This document shows, one piece after another, positions 25,953-34,223 of a stretch of 57,060 nucleotides of DNA. Position 1 is the first letter of the stretch; every line of letters starts with the position of its first letter. Source of the DNA: Spirochaetaceae bacterium (lineage in GTDB: Bacteria > Spirochaetota > Spirochaetia > SZUA-6 > Bin103); NCBI GenBank assembly GCA_028818385.1, contig JAPPNY010000033.1, positions 21,018-78,077 of the forward strand. Reading direction: 5' to 3'. Under the pieces are notes generated by a model. The model did no database searches. It saw only the letters and a program-made list of their open reading frames with translations, and was not told where the DNA came from. The position numbers and the translations under genes are program-made.

Positions 25953-26654
25953 ATGACCGACGTCCATGACCCGCTCGCCGGGGTGCGCGGGGGCTACGAT
26001 CGGTGGTCGGCCGTCTACGACCACGATGCCAACCCACTGCAAGCCCTGGAGGAGCCACGCGTGCGCGAAGCGTTGGGCGACCCGAGGGGGCGGGACGTGC
26101 TGGACCTCGGATGCGGAACCGGCCGGCACACCGCGTGGCTCGTCGAGGCGGGCGCGCGGACCACGGCGGTCGACTTCTCGGCGGGGATGCTGGAGCAGGC
26201 CCGGAAGAGGGTCGCCACCGGCGACGTCCGCTTCGTCACCCACGACCTGCACGAACCGTTGCCCTTCGCGGACACGTCGTTCGATGCGGTGGTGAGCGGA
26301 CTCGTCCTCGAGCACCTCCGGGATCTCCACGCATTCTTCGCCGAAGCCCATCGGGTCCTGCGCCCGGCCGGCCGCGCGGTCGTATCCGCGATGCACCCGG
26401 CGATGTTCCTGCGCGGGAGCCAGGCGCGCTTTACCGACCCCGTCTCCGGGGAGGTGGTCATGCCGGGCAGCCTTCCCCATCGGATCGGAGAGATCGTCAT
26501 GGCGGCAGTCGGCGCGGGATTCGCCTTGTGCGGTGTGGGGGAGTACGCCCCGGATGCCGACTTCGCCGGGTGTTACCCGCGCGCCGAACGCTACGTAGAC
26601 TGGCCAATGCTGGTGGTGCTCGACTTGGCGCGGGCAGCGATCACGACTCCCTGA
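25953..26654 (+). CDS. Class I SAM-dependent methyltransferase
   Basis: A protein of 233 residues. [15 protein letters not shown] is the SAM-binding motif [12 protein letters not shown] is motif II, and [13 protein letters not shown] is motif IV, with the Methyltransf_11 layout. The substrate is not evident. ATG 25953 starts [10 protein letters not shown] and gives the normal spacing to motif I. It is monocistronic between an antitoxin promoter region and a convergent gene 21 bases away. Confidence 0.85.
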   Translation: MTDVHDPLAGVRGGYDRWSAVYDHDANPLQALEEPRVREALGDPRGRDVLDLGCGTGRHTAWLVEAGARTTAVDFSAGMLEQARKRVATGDVRFVTHDLHEPLPFADTSFDAVVSGLVLEHLRDLHAFFAEAHRVLRPAGRAVVSAMHPAMFLRGSQARFTDPVSGEVVMPGSLPHRIGEIVMAAVGAGFALCGVGEYAPDADFAGCYPRAERYVDWPMLVVLDLARAAITTP

Positions 26655-26675
26655 GACGGTAGCGACAGCTCGCGG

Positions 26676-27374
26676 TCAGTTGCCGCGGCGGGCCTGCTCG
26701 GCCTCCGCCGCCTCACGGCGCGCCAGGATGCGCAGGAGTTGCAGGGTGGCCCGGGCGTCCTCGAGGGCCCCAGGGGTGTCCGGCGCGGCGATGGCCTCAC
26801 GCGTGCGCGCAGCGGTCAACTCGATCCACTCGGCGCCCTGGCCGGAGGTGGTCTCCGTATAGCGCCGCATCAGGCAGCCCCAGTCGGGGGCCGGGAGCTT
26901 CTTCATCCCATGGCGTTCGGCGGTCTGAGCCAGCATGCGCATGTGGCGAGCGGCGCTGTAGCCCACCACCAGTGTCGCCGCGGCCAGCAGTTCCACCAGC
27001 TCGCCATGCACGGCCGGCCACGGGCGCGCTGGCCGCCGGTTCGTGGCACCGGCCGGCAGGCTCGATGCGTCGAGCCGCACGGCCCCGGTCGTATCGAGTA
27101 CGGCGGTCTCCACGACCTCCTCGCGCACCCCGGTCCCCGCGGTAACGGTACCGACGATCAGCACGTCGCGCCGGTCGAGCAGGTCGGAGAGATCGCCCAG
27201 ATCGACCAGGCGGTCCGCTCGGGCGCGTTGCGGGACCTCCCGCGGACCCGGTTTCGCGTCGATGCCGTGCTCCCGGAGTGCCGACCGCCGGCCGAGCCTC
27301 CAGCCGACGGCTGCCGCGCCGTAGAACGCCACCGCCAGCACCATGGCGACGACCACCCAGACACCCGCACTCAT
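26676..27374 (-). CDS. Membrane-anchored DEDDh exonuclease-like protein, catalytic residues lost
   Basis: A protein of 232 residues. An N-terminal transmembrane segment (about residues 4-26, VWVVVAMVLAVAFYGAAAVGW) precedes a domain that follows the DnaQ/RNase T pattern. The strand VLIVGTVTAGTG stands where DxE is expected, LVVGYSAARHMRML stands where NxxFDxxfL is expected, and GALEDARATLQLL stands where HxAxxDA is expected. Only the last Asp remains. It is best read as a pseudo-exonuclease or nucleic-acid-binding scaffold at the membrane. ATG 27374 gives the signal anchor. The downstream intergenic gap is 21 bases, and the same-strand gene upstream ends at 27388. Confidence 0.55.
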   Translation of the reverse strand: MSAGVWVVVAMVLAVAFYGAAAVGWRLGRRSALREHGIDAKPGPREVPQRARADRLVDLGDLSDLLDRRDVLIVGTVTAGTGVREEVVETAVLDTTGAVRLDASSLPAGATNRRPARPWPAVHGELVELLAAATLVVGYSAARHMRMLAQTAERHGMKKLPAPDWGCLMRRYTETTSGQGAEWIELTAARTREAIAAPDTPGALEDARATLQLLRILARREAAEAEQARRGN

Positions 27375-27387
27375 CGTCGTCCCGACC

Positions 27388-28344
27388 TCAGGCGGCGAGC
27401 CCGGCCAGCAGCGCCTTGATGTAGCCGATCGAATAGGCGAGCGCCTGGTGGGCTGTGTCGCCATCGCCTTCGATCGGTTGCAGGTGGTCGGGATTCAGGC
27501 AGCCGTCGAAGCCCACCCGCGCGAGCTCGCGCACGACCCGGGCCATGTTCATGTCGCCGTCGTCCAGCAGCACCTCCTCGAACCCGCCGGCCGTCGCCAG
27601 ATTGCCACGAACATTACGCAGGTGCAGCGTGAAGATCCGACCCTTGCGGCCGAACAGGTTGATCTCGTCCATCACCAGCGGCGGACCGCCGGCCTCGGCG
27701 CGGGTGCCGCAGCAATACAGGTAGCCGACGTTCGGGCTCGGGAACGTGTCGATCACCCGGTGGAAGCCCAGGGTGCCGAGCGGCGTGTCGGGCAGCGGCG
27801 TGTCCGAGGGGTGGATGGCCAGCCGGATGCCGTACTCGTCGGCGATCGGCACCAGCTTCTCGTAGACCGCGCAGAAGCGGTCCCACCATGCCTCCAGTCG
27901 GTCGTGCGTGGCCGGATCGGGGTCGCCCGGCCCCAGGTCGCGGCTCTCGCCGCGCGATCGGTAGCCGCCGCGGTGCGCGGACTCGTACTTCAGCAGCCGG
28001 TGGTTGAAGGTGTCGCCGGCGAAGCGCTGGCGGGCGATCGGGACGCCGGCGTCGGCGAACACGCGCAGCGCCCGGCAGGTGTTCTCAAGCTCGCGGGCAG
28101 CGCCGTCACGGTCCTGCATGAACTCGTCGGTGATGTCCGGCAGCGTCACGCGATTGAAGCTCAGGCCGTACGGCCGCAGCTTGCGCACCAGCGCGGTGAG
28201 CGCGTCGGCGTCGGGATAGCCCTGCTCCTGAACGCCGGGAAAGAAGGCGCCGCGACCCATGTCGATCGCTTCCGCGCCAAGCTGCGTCACCGTACGGAGA
28301 TACCCGTCGGAAAGGTCGTTGCCCCAGACCGCCACCCGCATCAT
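27388..28344 (-). CDS. Mannonate dehydratase-like TIM-barrel protein
   Basis: A protein of 318 residues in the xylose isomerase-like/UxuA superfamily. LAIHPSDTPLPDTPLG, HLRNVRGNLATAGGFEEV and LNPDHLQPIEGDGD match the metal and substrate loops of mannonate dehydratases, which convert D-mannonate to 2-keto-3-deoxygluconate in hexuronate breakdown. It is shorter than classical UxuA (about 390-400), so substrate identity is less certain. Two adjacent ATG codons mark the start (28344 or 28341). The gene ends 13 bases before the start of the exonuclease-like gene. Confidence 0.75.
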   Translation of the reverse strand: MMRVAVWGNDLSDGYLRTVTQLGAEAIDMGRGAFFPGVQEQGYPDADALTALVRKLRPYGLSFNRVTLPDITDEFMQDRDGAARELENTCRALRVFADAGVPIARQRFAGDTFNHRLLKYESAHRGGYRSRGESRDLGPGDPDPATHDRLEAWWDRFCAVYEKLVPIADEYGIRLAIHPSDTPLPDTPLGTLGFHRVIDTFPSPNVGYLYCCGTRAEAGGPPLVMDEINLFGRKGRIFTLHLRNVRGNLATAGGFEEVLLDDGDMNMARVVRELARVGFDGCLNPDHLQPIEGDGDTAHQALAYSIGYIKALLAGLAA

Positions 28345-28392
28345 GGGGCTATCGTACGGCGGGAAACGTGCCGTGGGATACCCCGCAGCCGA

Positions 28393-28439
28393 TTGATGCG
28401 ACGTTGCTGCTGTGTGCCTTGATGCACGATGATTGATGC
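28393..28439. promoter_or_regulatory. Three direct repeats of TTGATGC upstream of vapB
   Basis: TTGATGC occurs at 28393-28399, 28419-28425 and 28433-28439, with start-to-start spacings of 26 and 14 bases, just before the antitoxin gene. Iterated half-sites in this position are usual for VapB autoregulation. The region also contains the divergent promoter of the 28344 gene, so both could be affected. Confidence 0.4.
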
Positions 28440-28454
28440 GCAAGGATACAGGTG

Positions 28455-28697
28455 ATGCGCACGACGCTCGACATTGATGACGACCTGCTGATGGCTGCAA
28501 AGGAGATCGCGAAACGGGAGCGCCGCTCGGCGGGGTCGGTCGTGTCCGAATTCGTGAGGCTCGGCATGTCCGCTGCCAACCACGACGAACGTGCCGGGGA
28601 AGGCGCGGCGGAGTTCGGGTTTCACCCGTTCCCTTCACGGGGCGGCGTGGTGACCAATCAGCTCATCGACCGCTTGCGCGAGCAGACAGGTGATTGA
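28455..28697 (+). CDS. vapB: VapB-type antitoxin
   Basis: An antitoxin of 80 residues. MRTTLDIDDDLLMAAKEIAKR followed by SAGSVVSEFVRLGM is a typical VapB ribbon-helix-helix domain. The C-terminus GFHPFPSRGGVVTNQLIDRLREQ is the toxin-binding segment often seen before VapC. ATG 28455 is preceded by AGGATACAG. The stop overlaps the toxin ATG by one base. Confidence 0.88.
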   Translation: MRTTLDIDDDLLMAAKEIAKRERRSAGSVVSEFVRLGMSAANHDERAGEGAAEFGFHPFPSRGGVVTNQLIDRLREQTGD

Positions 28698-29176
28698 TGC
28701 GCGCGCTGCTGGATGTCAACGTGCTGATCGCCCTGCTGGACGTCGATCACGTCCATCATGACGCAGCTCGCACGTGGTTGAAGGACCACATCGAGCTCGG
28801 CTGGGCTTCGTGTCCCATCACACAGAACGGGGTGTTGCGAATCATGTCGCAGACCAGCTACCCGAACAGCCTGACGACCGGCGCGGTCACCGAACGCCTG
28901 CGCACCGCCACTCAGGCCCGGCATCATCAGTTCTGGCCGGACTCCGTCAGCCTGATCCACCCTGCCGTGCTGAAGCCGAGGCAGGCGGTCACGTCGAAGC
29001 AGATTACCGATCTGTACCTGCTGGCGTTGGCTGTCTCCAAGGGAGGGCGTCTTGTGACCTTTGATGCACGCATTTCGTCCGCGTCCGTCGCTGGTGCGGA
29101 CGACCGGCACCTGTGTGCGATCAGCTCGGCACCACTCGGGGCGGAGACCCGTGGCGACGGCGGGCACGATGGTTGA
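28697..29176 (+). CDS. vapC: VapC-type PIN-domain ribonuclease toxin
   Basis: A toxin of 159 residues. MRALLDVNVLIALLDVDHVHH carries the first PIN Asp, CPITQNGVLRIMS fills the second conserved block, ITDLYLLALAVSKGGRLVTFD holds the later acidic residues. ATG 28697 shares its A with the vapB stop. The 3' end runs eight bases into the Sel1 gene, and the last 30 residues (ISSAPLGAETRGDGGHDG) look unlike the family and may be an extension. Confidence 0.87.
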   Translation: MRALLDVNVLIALLDVDHVHHDAARTWLKDHIELGWASCPITQNGVLRIMSQTSYPNSLTTGAVTERLRTATQARHHQFWPDSVSLIHPAVLKPRQAVTSKQITDLYLLALAVSKGGRLVTFDARISSASVAGADDRHLCAISSAPLGAETRGDGGHDG

Positions 29177-30284
29177 GCGCGTGAATCCACGGCTGCTCCT
29201 GGGCATGGTGCTCGCCTCCATCCTGGCCGGGGTCGCCGGCGCTCAGGATGCGCCGACGGCGGAGGATCTGCTTGCCGCCGTGGCGCGGGGCGACCCCGAC
29301 GCCCAGTGGCAGCTCGGCGATGCCTATCGCCACGGCCGCGGTGTGACGCAGGACGATGCCGAAGCGCTCCGGCTGTACCGGGCCGCGGCCGACCAGGGCA
29401 GCTCCGCGGGCCAGTGGCGGCTTGGCAACGCGTACTTCCACGGCTGGGGGGTGGCCCGTGACGACACGGAAGCGGCGCGCTGGTACCGGGCCGCGGCCGA
29501 GCAGGGGAACGCCGAGGGCCAATGGCGCCTGGGCAACGCGTACTACTTCGGACTCGGGGTGACGCGTGACCGTGCGGAGGCCGCGGGATGGCTGCAGGCC
29601 TCGGCCGAACAGGGTTCCCCGGAGGGGCAGTGGCGTCTCGGCAACGCCTATCTGCTGGGCCGGGGAGTCGCGCAGGACGACGCCGAAGCGGTGCGGTGGT
29701 ACCGGGCGGCGGCGGAGCAGGGCAACGCGGAGGGCCAGTGGCGTCTCGGCAACGCGCACTATTTCGGGACGGGGACGACCCAGGACTACGCCGAGGCGGT
29801 ACGCTGGCTGCGCGCCTCTGCCGAGCAGTCCAGCGCCGAGGGTCAGTGGCGCCTGGGAAACGCGTACCATTTCGGCAGAGGAGTGGAGCAGGACCGCCGG
29901 GCGGCGGCCCGGTGGTTTCGGGCCGCGGCAGAGCAGGGGAGCGCGGAAGGTCAGTGGCGCCTGGGGAGCGCGCATTACTTCGGAGCCGGAGTTGCGCAGG
30001 ACTACGCCGCGGCCGCGCGGTGGTATCGGGCGGCCGCGGAGCAGGGCAACGCAGAGAGTCAGTGGCGGCTGGGACGGTTGTACTCGACGGGGCGAGGCGT
30101 GCCGCTGGATCACGTGGCCGCCTACGCGTGGCTCAACCTCGCGGCCGCACAGGGCCACGAGGAGGGAGCCGCCGGCCGCGACGGACTGGTCGAGTCGATG
30201 GCCGCCGAGCAGATAGCCGAGGCTCAGCGCATGGCGCGGGAGCTGTGGCGGCGCATCGAGGGCGAGTCGCCCGAGGCCCCGTGA
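29169..30284 (+). CDS. Secreted Sel1-like repeat (TPR-like) protein
   Basis: A protein of 371 residues. ATG 29169 begins MVERVNPRLLLGMVLASILAG, a signal peptide ending AGVAGAQ. Then come eight Sel1 repeats of 36 residues, each built on GQWRLGNAYxFGxGV, several nearly identical (for example at about 81, 117, 153 and 189). It ends with the usual AYAWLNLAAAQGHEEG unit. Sel1 proteins are protein-protein scaffolds in the periplasm or outer envelope; the partner is unknown. The start overlaps the vapC stop by eight bases. The high repeat identity indicates recent duplication. Confidence 0.85.
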   Translation: MVERVNPRLLLGMVLASILAGVAGAQDAPTAEDLLAAVARGDPDAQWQLGDAYRHGRGVTQDDAEALRLYRAAADQGSSAGQWRLGNAYFHGWGVARDDTEAARWYRAAAEQGNAEGQWRLGNAYYFGLGVTRDRAEAAGWLQASAEQGSPEGQWRLGNAYLLGRGVAQDDAEAVRWYRAAAEQGNAEGQWRLGNAHYFGTGTTQDYAEAVRWLRASAEQSSAEGQWRLGNAYHFGRGVEQDRRAAARWFRAAAEQGSAEGQWRLGSAHYFGAGVAQDYAAAARWYRAAAEQGNAESQWRLGRLYSTGRGVPLDHVAAYAWLNLAAAQGHEEGAAGRDGLVESMAAEQIAEAQRMARELWRRIEGESPEAP

Positions 30285-30318
30285 CCGTGTGCGGTACGAT
30301 TCGGCGGAGGATGGCGCG

Positions 30319-31953
30319 ATGGGCGTAAGTCTCTGTTACCCGGCGGGGCGGCCCGCGTCGTCTCCCGGGGAGCATCGCCCGCTGGTCGGCCGGGCAGCCG
30401 GCGACCTGGGCCTGAACTCGCTGCGCACCCGCTTCGAGCTGCCCTCGGAATTCCTCTACGAGCTCAGCACCGACCCGAAGACCATCCGCTATCGCCAGGA
30501 GGTACTGGCCGATGCGGTGGCCTCCGGCGAGCTGCGCACGCTCTTCGCGCAACTCCAGCCGATGCTGCACGAGCTGGCCTACTTCACGAAGACCCGCACG
30601 GAGCAGAGCTCGCCGCTGCAGCAGGCGGTGTGGCGGCTGGGCGAGCTGGAGACCTACGTGGCGTGCCTGACGGCGCTGGGCGAGGCAGCGGCGCTGCCGG
30701 GCGTGCGCTCGGCGGGGATGCGGGCGCTGGCCGAGTTCGTCCGCGAACGGCAGCAGGACGAGGTGTACCAGCGCCTGGAGGCCGAGCTGCCGGCGCTGCG
30801 GGGCGGACTGAAACGGCGCGCGAGCATCACCATCGGCATCAACCTGGACTCGCAGCTCCGCCCGTCGGAGGCGACGCTGCTGCGCGTCCACGACCGCAAG
30901 TTCGAGGACACGCCCCTGCTCACCCGCCTGTTCGGCGTATCCAACCCGTTCCGGCCGCTGACCAAGGTGCACCGCACGTCGGCGATGGCGCCGCTGCTCG
31001 GCGAGCTGGACCGGGTCATCGGCGCGGTGGCGCGCCCGCTGGCCAAGGCCCTGGGGCAGTTCGTGCAGCTTCAGGTCCGGGACGTGCTGCCGCTGGAGCA
31101 GGAGATCCGCTTCTACCTGGGCGGCGCGCGGCTGGTGCTGGCGCTGCAGGAGCGCGGCATGCCGACCTGCATGCCGGAGCTGGCGCCGGCCGGCGAGCGG
31201 CGGTCGCTGGCGCGCGAGCTGTACGACGTCTCCCTGGCGCTGAACGGAGCCCAGGACGAGCCCGCGCGCACCGTGGTCCGCAATGACCTGGACGCGGACG
31301 AGCGGGGGCGCATCGCCATCCTGACCGGGCCGAACCAGGGCGGGAAAACCACGTACGTGCGCGCCGTGGGCGTCATGCACGTGCTGGCGCAGGCCGGGCT
31401 GCACGTGGCCGCCCGAGAGGCGGTGATCAGTCCGGCCGACCGGGTGATCACCCATTTCCCGGCGGAGGAGGGCAACGGCATCGAGGGTGGCAGGCTGGCG
31501 GAGGAGGCGCGGCGTCTGGGCGCGATGTTCGGCGACGCCTCCGAGCAGAGCATCGTGCTCTGCAACGAGTCGCTGTCGAGCACCAGCCCGAGCGAGAGCC
31601 TGTATCTGGCCGAGGACGTGGTGCGCGCGCTGCGGCTGCTGGGCGCGCGGGCGATCTTCGCCACGCACCTGCACGAGCTGGGCGAGCGGCTGGAGCGGAT
31701 CAATGCGGAGGTGGAGGGCGGCAGCCTGGTGGTGAGCCTGGTCGCGGGCATCGCCGCCGATGGTGACGGCGCCGACGGCGCGCAGGCCCGGATGCGCCGT
31801 ACCTACCGCATCGCGCCCGGGCCGCCGGTCGGCTCGAGCTACGCGCGCGACATCGCGCGCCGCTACGGCATCAGCTTAGCGCGCCAGCGGCCGAAGATAA
31901 ATGGTCGCCGCGGGGGGCCGGCGGAGGCGGCTCCCGGGGCCAACGGGCGATGA
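30319..31953 (+). CDS. MutS-like ATPase (MutS domain III-V family), not canonical MutS
   Basis: A protein of 544 residues. It lacks the mismatch-binding N-terminal domain of MutS. The lever/core helices (TIRYRQEVLADAV, LRPSEATLLRV) lead into an ATPase with Walker A GPNQGGKTTYVRAVG near residue 336 and Walker B SIVLCNESLSSTSP, where Asn replaces the usual Asp as in several MutS-like subfamilies. FATHLHELGE is the switch. It could act on recombination intermediates; the role is unknown. ATG 30319 has GGAGG 10 bases upstream. Its 3' end overlaps the convergent ABC ATPase gene by 83 bases. Confidence 0.8.
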   Translation: MGVSLCYPAGRPASSPGEHRPLVGRAAGDLGLNSLRTRFELPSEFLYELSTDPKTIRYRQEVLADAVASGELRTLFAQLQPMLHELAYFTKTRTEQSSPLQQAVWRLGELETYVACLTALGEAAALPGVRSAGMRALAEFVRERQQDEVYQRLEAELPALRGGLKRRASITIGINLDSQLRPSEATLLRVHDRKFEDTPLLTRLFGVSNPFRPLTKVHRTSAMAPLLGELDRVIGAVARPLAKALGQFVQLQVRDVLPLEQEIRFYLGGARLVLALQERGMPTCMPELAPAGERRSLARELYDVSLALNGAQDEPARTVVRNDLDADERGRIAILTGPNQGGKTTYVRAVGVMHVLAQAGLHVAAREAVISPADRVITHFPAEEGNGIEGGRLAEEARRLGAMFGDASEQSIVLCNESLSSTSPSESLYLAEDVVRALRLLGARAIFATHLHELGERLERINAEVEGGSLVVSLVAGIAADGDGADGAQARMRRTYRIAPGPPVGSSYARDIARRYGISLARQRPKINGRRGGPAEAAPGANGR

Positions 31954-33058
31954 GCCGCTGGGTGCCGGCGTCGTAGAGGTTGCCTGACCGCACCCGCACG
32001 GCGAGCCGCTGACCCGGCCGCGGGGGCTGCGGTCCGCCGTAGCGCGCGACCAGCTCCTGCCATCCGTCGCCCAGGCGCAGATGCAGCACGCTGGCAGCGC
32101 CCTCCGGCTGTGCCGCGGTCACGTCGACCTGCAGCACGCCGGCGGTGTCGTGGGACGCCGGGTCCAGCACCGCGACGTTCTCGGCGCGGATGTCCATCAC
32201 CACCCGCTGGCCGGGGAACAGCGACCCGTCGGGCGAGAAAGGGACCGCCTGCGAGGTACTGCCCTCGGGTTGCAGGGCCAGAGCGCCGTCGGCTGCGGAG
32301 ACGATCTCGCCGCGCAGCAACGCGCCGCCGTGGGCGCCGAACAGTGCGGCCACCGGCACGGTCGCGGGCGTCCGGTAGAGCTCGGCGGGCCGGCCTACCT
32401 GGTGGATCTCGCCGGAGAACATCGCGGCCACGCGGTCGCCGAGCGCCATCGCCTCCGCCACGTCGTGGGTGACGTAGAGCGTGGTGGCGCCGATGCGGCG
32501 GTGGAGCTGCTTGAGCTCGGTGCGGAGCTGGACGCGCAGCTTGGGATCGACGTTGGACAACGGCTCGTCGAGCAGCAGCACCTGCGGCTGCTTTACCAGT
32601 GCCCGGGCGATCGCAACACGCTGCTGCTGGCCGCCCGACAGCTCCTTGGGATAGCGCTGCTCCAGGCCGATCAGCTCCACCACGTCCAGAGCCTGGCGGA
32701 CCGCCTTGCCGATCCGGCCCCGCCCGGCGCGCCGGATCTGCAGTGGAAACGCGATGTTCTGCGCCACCGTCATGTGCGGGTAGAGCGCGTACGACTGGAA
32801 CACCATGCCGACGCGCCGCCTGGCCGGCGCCACGTCGATCTGCCGCGGCTCGCTGAACACGGCTTCGCCGCCGATCAGGATCTCGCCCAGCACGGGCTGC
32901 TCCAGCCCGGCAATCGCGCGCAGCATGGTCGTCTTGCCGCAGCCGGAGGCGCCGACCACGACCAGGAACTCGCCTTCCTCCACGTGGAGGGTCACGCCAT
33001 GCGTGGCGATCACGTCGCCGTACTGGACGGTGACGTGGCGTACGGTGATGTCAGCCAC
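31871..33058 (-). CDS. Sugar ABC transporter ATP-binding protein (MalK/UgpC-type)
   Basis: A protein of 395 residues. Walker A GASGCGKTT, Q-loop MVFQSYALYPHM, signature LSGGQQQRVAIARAL, Walker B VLLLDEPLSNVD and VTHDVAEAM are intact. The C-terminal TOBE-like domain is typical of CUT1 ATPases that serve several sugar permeases. No permease is adjacent, so it probably powers the transporters at 38133-41329 and perhaps others. GTG 33058 starts MADITVRHVTVQYG; GTG 33076 is possible. It is divergent from the dipeptidase gene. Confidence 0.9.
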   Translation of the reverse strand: MADITVRHVTVQYGDVIATHGVTLHVEEGEFLVVVGASGCGKTTMLRAIAGLEQPVLGEILIGGEAVFSEPRQIDVAPARRRVGMVFQSYALYPHMTVAQNIAFPLQIRRAGRGRIGKAVRQALDVVELIGLEQRYPKELSGGQQQRVAIARALVKQPQVLLLDEPLSNVDPKLRVQLRTELKQLHRRIGATTLYVTHDVAEAMALGDRVAAMFSGEIHQVGRPAELYRTPATVPVAALFGAHGGALLRGEIVSAADGALALQPEGSTSQAVPFSPDGSLFPGQRVVMDIRAENVAVLDPASHDTAGVLQVDVTAAQPEGAASVLHLRLGDGWQELVARYGGPQPPRPGQRLAVRVRSGNLYDAGTQRLIARWPREPPPPAPRGDHLSSAAGALS

Positions 33059-33155
33059 GAGCCGGGATGGTACCACCCCGAGCGACGGCCGCCGACCGGC
33101 GGAAAATGTGCGACGCTGTCACGGCGGCAACACCCGCACCGGAGGACCCCTGCCC

Positions 33156-34223
33156 ATGTTGATCGTCGACTCGCACCTCGACATCGCGTACAACGCGCTC
33201 GACTGGAATCGCGACCTGACGCAGAGCATCACGGCGATCCGTGAGGCGGAAGCCGGCATGGGCCAAAAGGGCCGGGGAGCCGGAGTGGTCTGCTTCGAGG
33301 AACTGCGCCGCGGCGGGATCGGCCTGATCTTCGTCACCGTGCACTGCCGGCTGGCGTCGCTGGGTAGGCGGTTCGCGGGCGTGCGCACGCAGGACATCGC
33401 CTACGCCAGGGCGATGGGGGAGCTTGCCTACTACCGGCTGATGGCCTCACGCGGAATCCTGCGCCAGATCCGCGACCGCGCAGGGCTCGACGCCCACCTG
33501 GCGGAGTGGGAGCGAGACCCGCAGCAGGCGCCGATCGGCTTCGTGCTGACCATGGAGGGGGCGGACCCGATCGTCGGCCCGGAGCAGGTCGGCGAGTGGT
33601 GGGACGACGGGCTGCGCATCGTCAGCCTCGTCCACTACGGCATCAGCTCGTACTCCCATGGGACCCAGGCGCCGGGCGGCCTGACCGAGCGGGGCGGTCC
33701 GATGCTGGACGCCCTCGAGCGTGCCGGGATGCTGCTGGACGTGAGCCACCTGGCCGAGCAGGCGTTCTGGGAGGCGCTGGACAGGTTCGGCGGGCAGGTT
33801 CTGGCGACCCACAACTGCTGCCGGGCGCTGTGCGACCATGACCGGCAGCTTGACGACGATCAGATCCGGGCGCTGGCCGCGCGCGGCGGGGTGATCGGCA
33901 CCGCGCTTGACGACTGGATGCTGTCGCCGCTCTGGGACGGCGAGGCGATGGACAACACCGGCATCACGCTGGCCACGGTCGCCGACCACATCGACCACAT
34001 CTGCCAGGTCACCGGTAGTTGCGAGCATGCCGCGATCGGCACGGACCTTGACGGCGGCTACGGAAGGGAGCAATCTCCCGCCGACCTGTACACCATCGCC
34101 GACGTGCGCACGGTGGCGGGAATCCTCAGGGAGCGCGGCTACGGCGACGCGGACGTCGCGAACGTCATGCACGGCAACTGGGTGCGCCTGCTGCGCTCCT
34201 CCTGGAGTCAAGGTACCGCATGA
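33156..34223 (+). CDS. Membrane dipeptidase family protein (peptidase M19)
   Basis: A zinc dipeptidase-like amidohydrolase fold of 355 residues. DSHLDIAYN (His and Asp metal ligands), TMEGADPI (bridging Glu), LDVSHL and LATHNCCRAL (later His ligands) and GTDLDGGYG are all present. It may cleave dipeptides or D-amino acid amides. No signal peptide is visible. ATG 33156 follows a GGAGG 12 bases upstream. It is coupled by a 4-base overlap to amt. Confidence 0.85.
   Translation: MLIVDSHLDIAYNALDWNRDLTQSITAIREAEAGMGQKGRGAGVVCFEELRRGGIGLIFVTVHCRLASLGRRFAGVRTQDIAYARAMGELAYYRLMASRGILRQIRDRAGLDAHLAEWERDPQQAPIGFVLTMEGADPIVGPEQVGEWWDDGLRIVSLVHYGISSYSHGTQAPGGLTERGGPMLDALERAGMLLDVSHLAEQAFWEALDRFGGQVLATHNCCRALCDHDRQLDDDQIRALAARGGVIGTALDDWMLSPLWDGEAMDNTGITLATVADHIDHICQVTGSCEHAAIGTDLDGGYGREQSPADLYTIADVRTVAGILRERGYGDADVANVMHGNWVRLLRSSWSQGTA

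Noticed and set aside
25534..26058. A large N-terminal extension of the PIN toxin back to 26058
   Set aside because: The extension runs antisense to the antitoxin region and methyltransferase and is not protein-like. GTG 25533 fits the GTGA overlap with the antitoxin.
30133..31674. A 513-residue minus-strand frame over the MutS-like gene
   Set aside because: It is a GC-skew shadow: Arg/Gln/His-rich without domain signatures, and the plus-strand frame has intact ATPase motifs.
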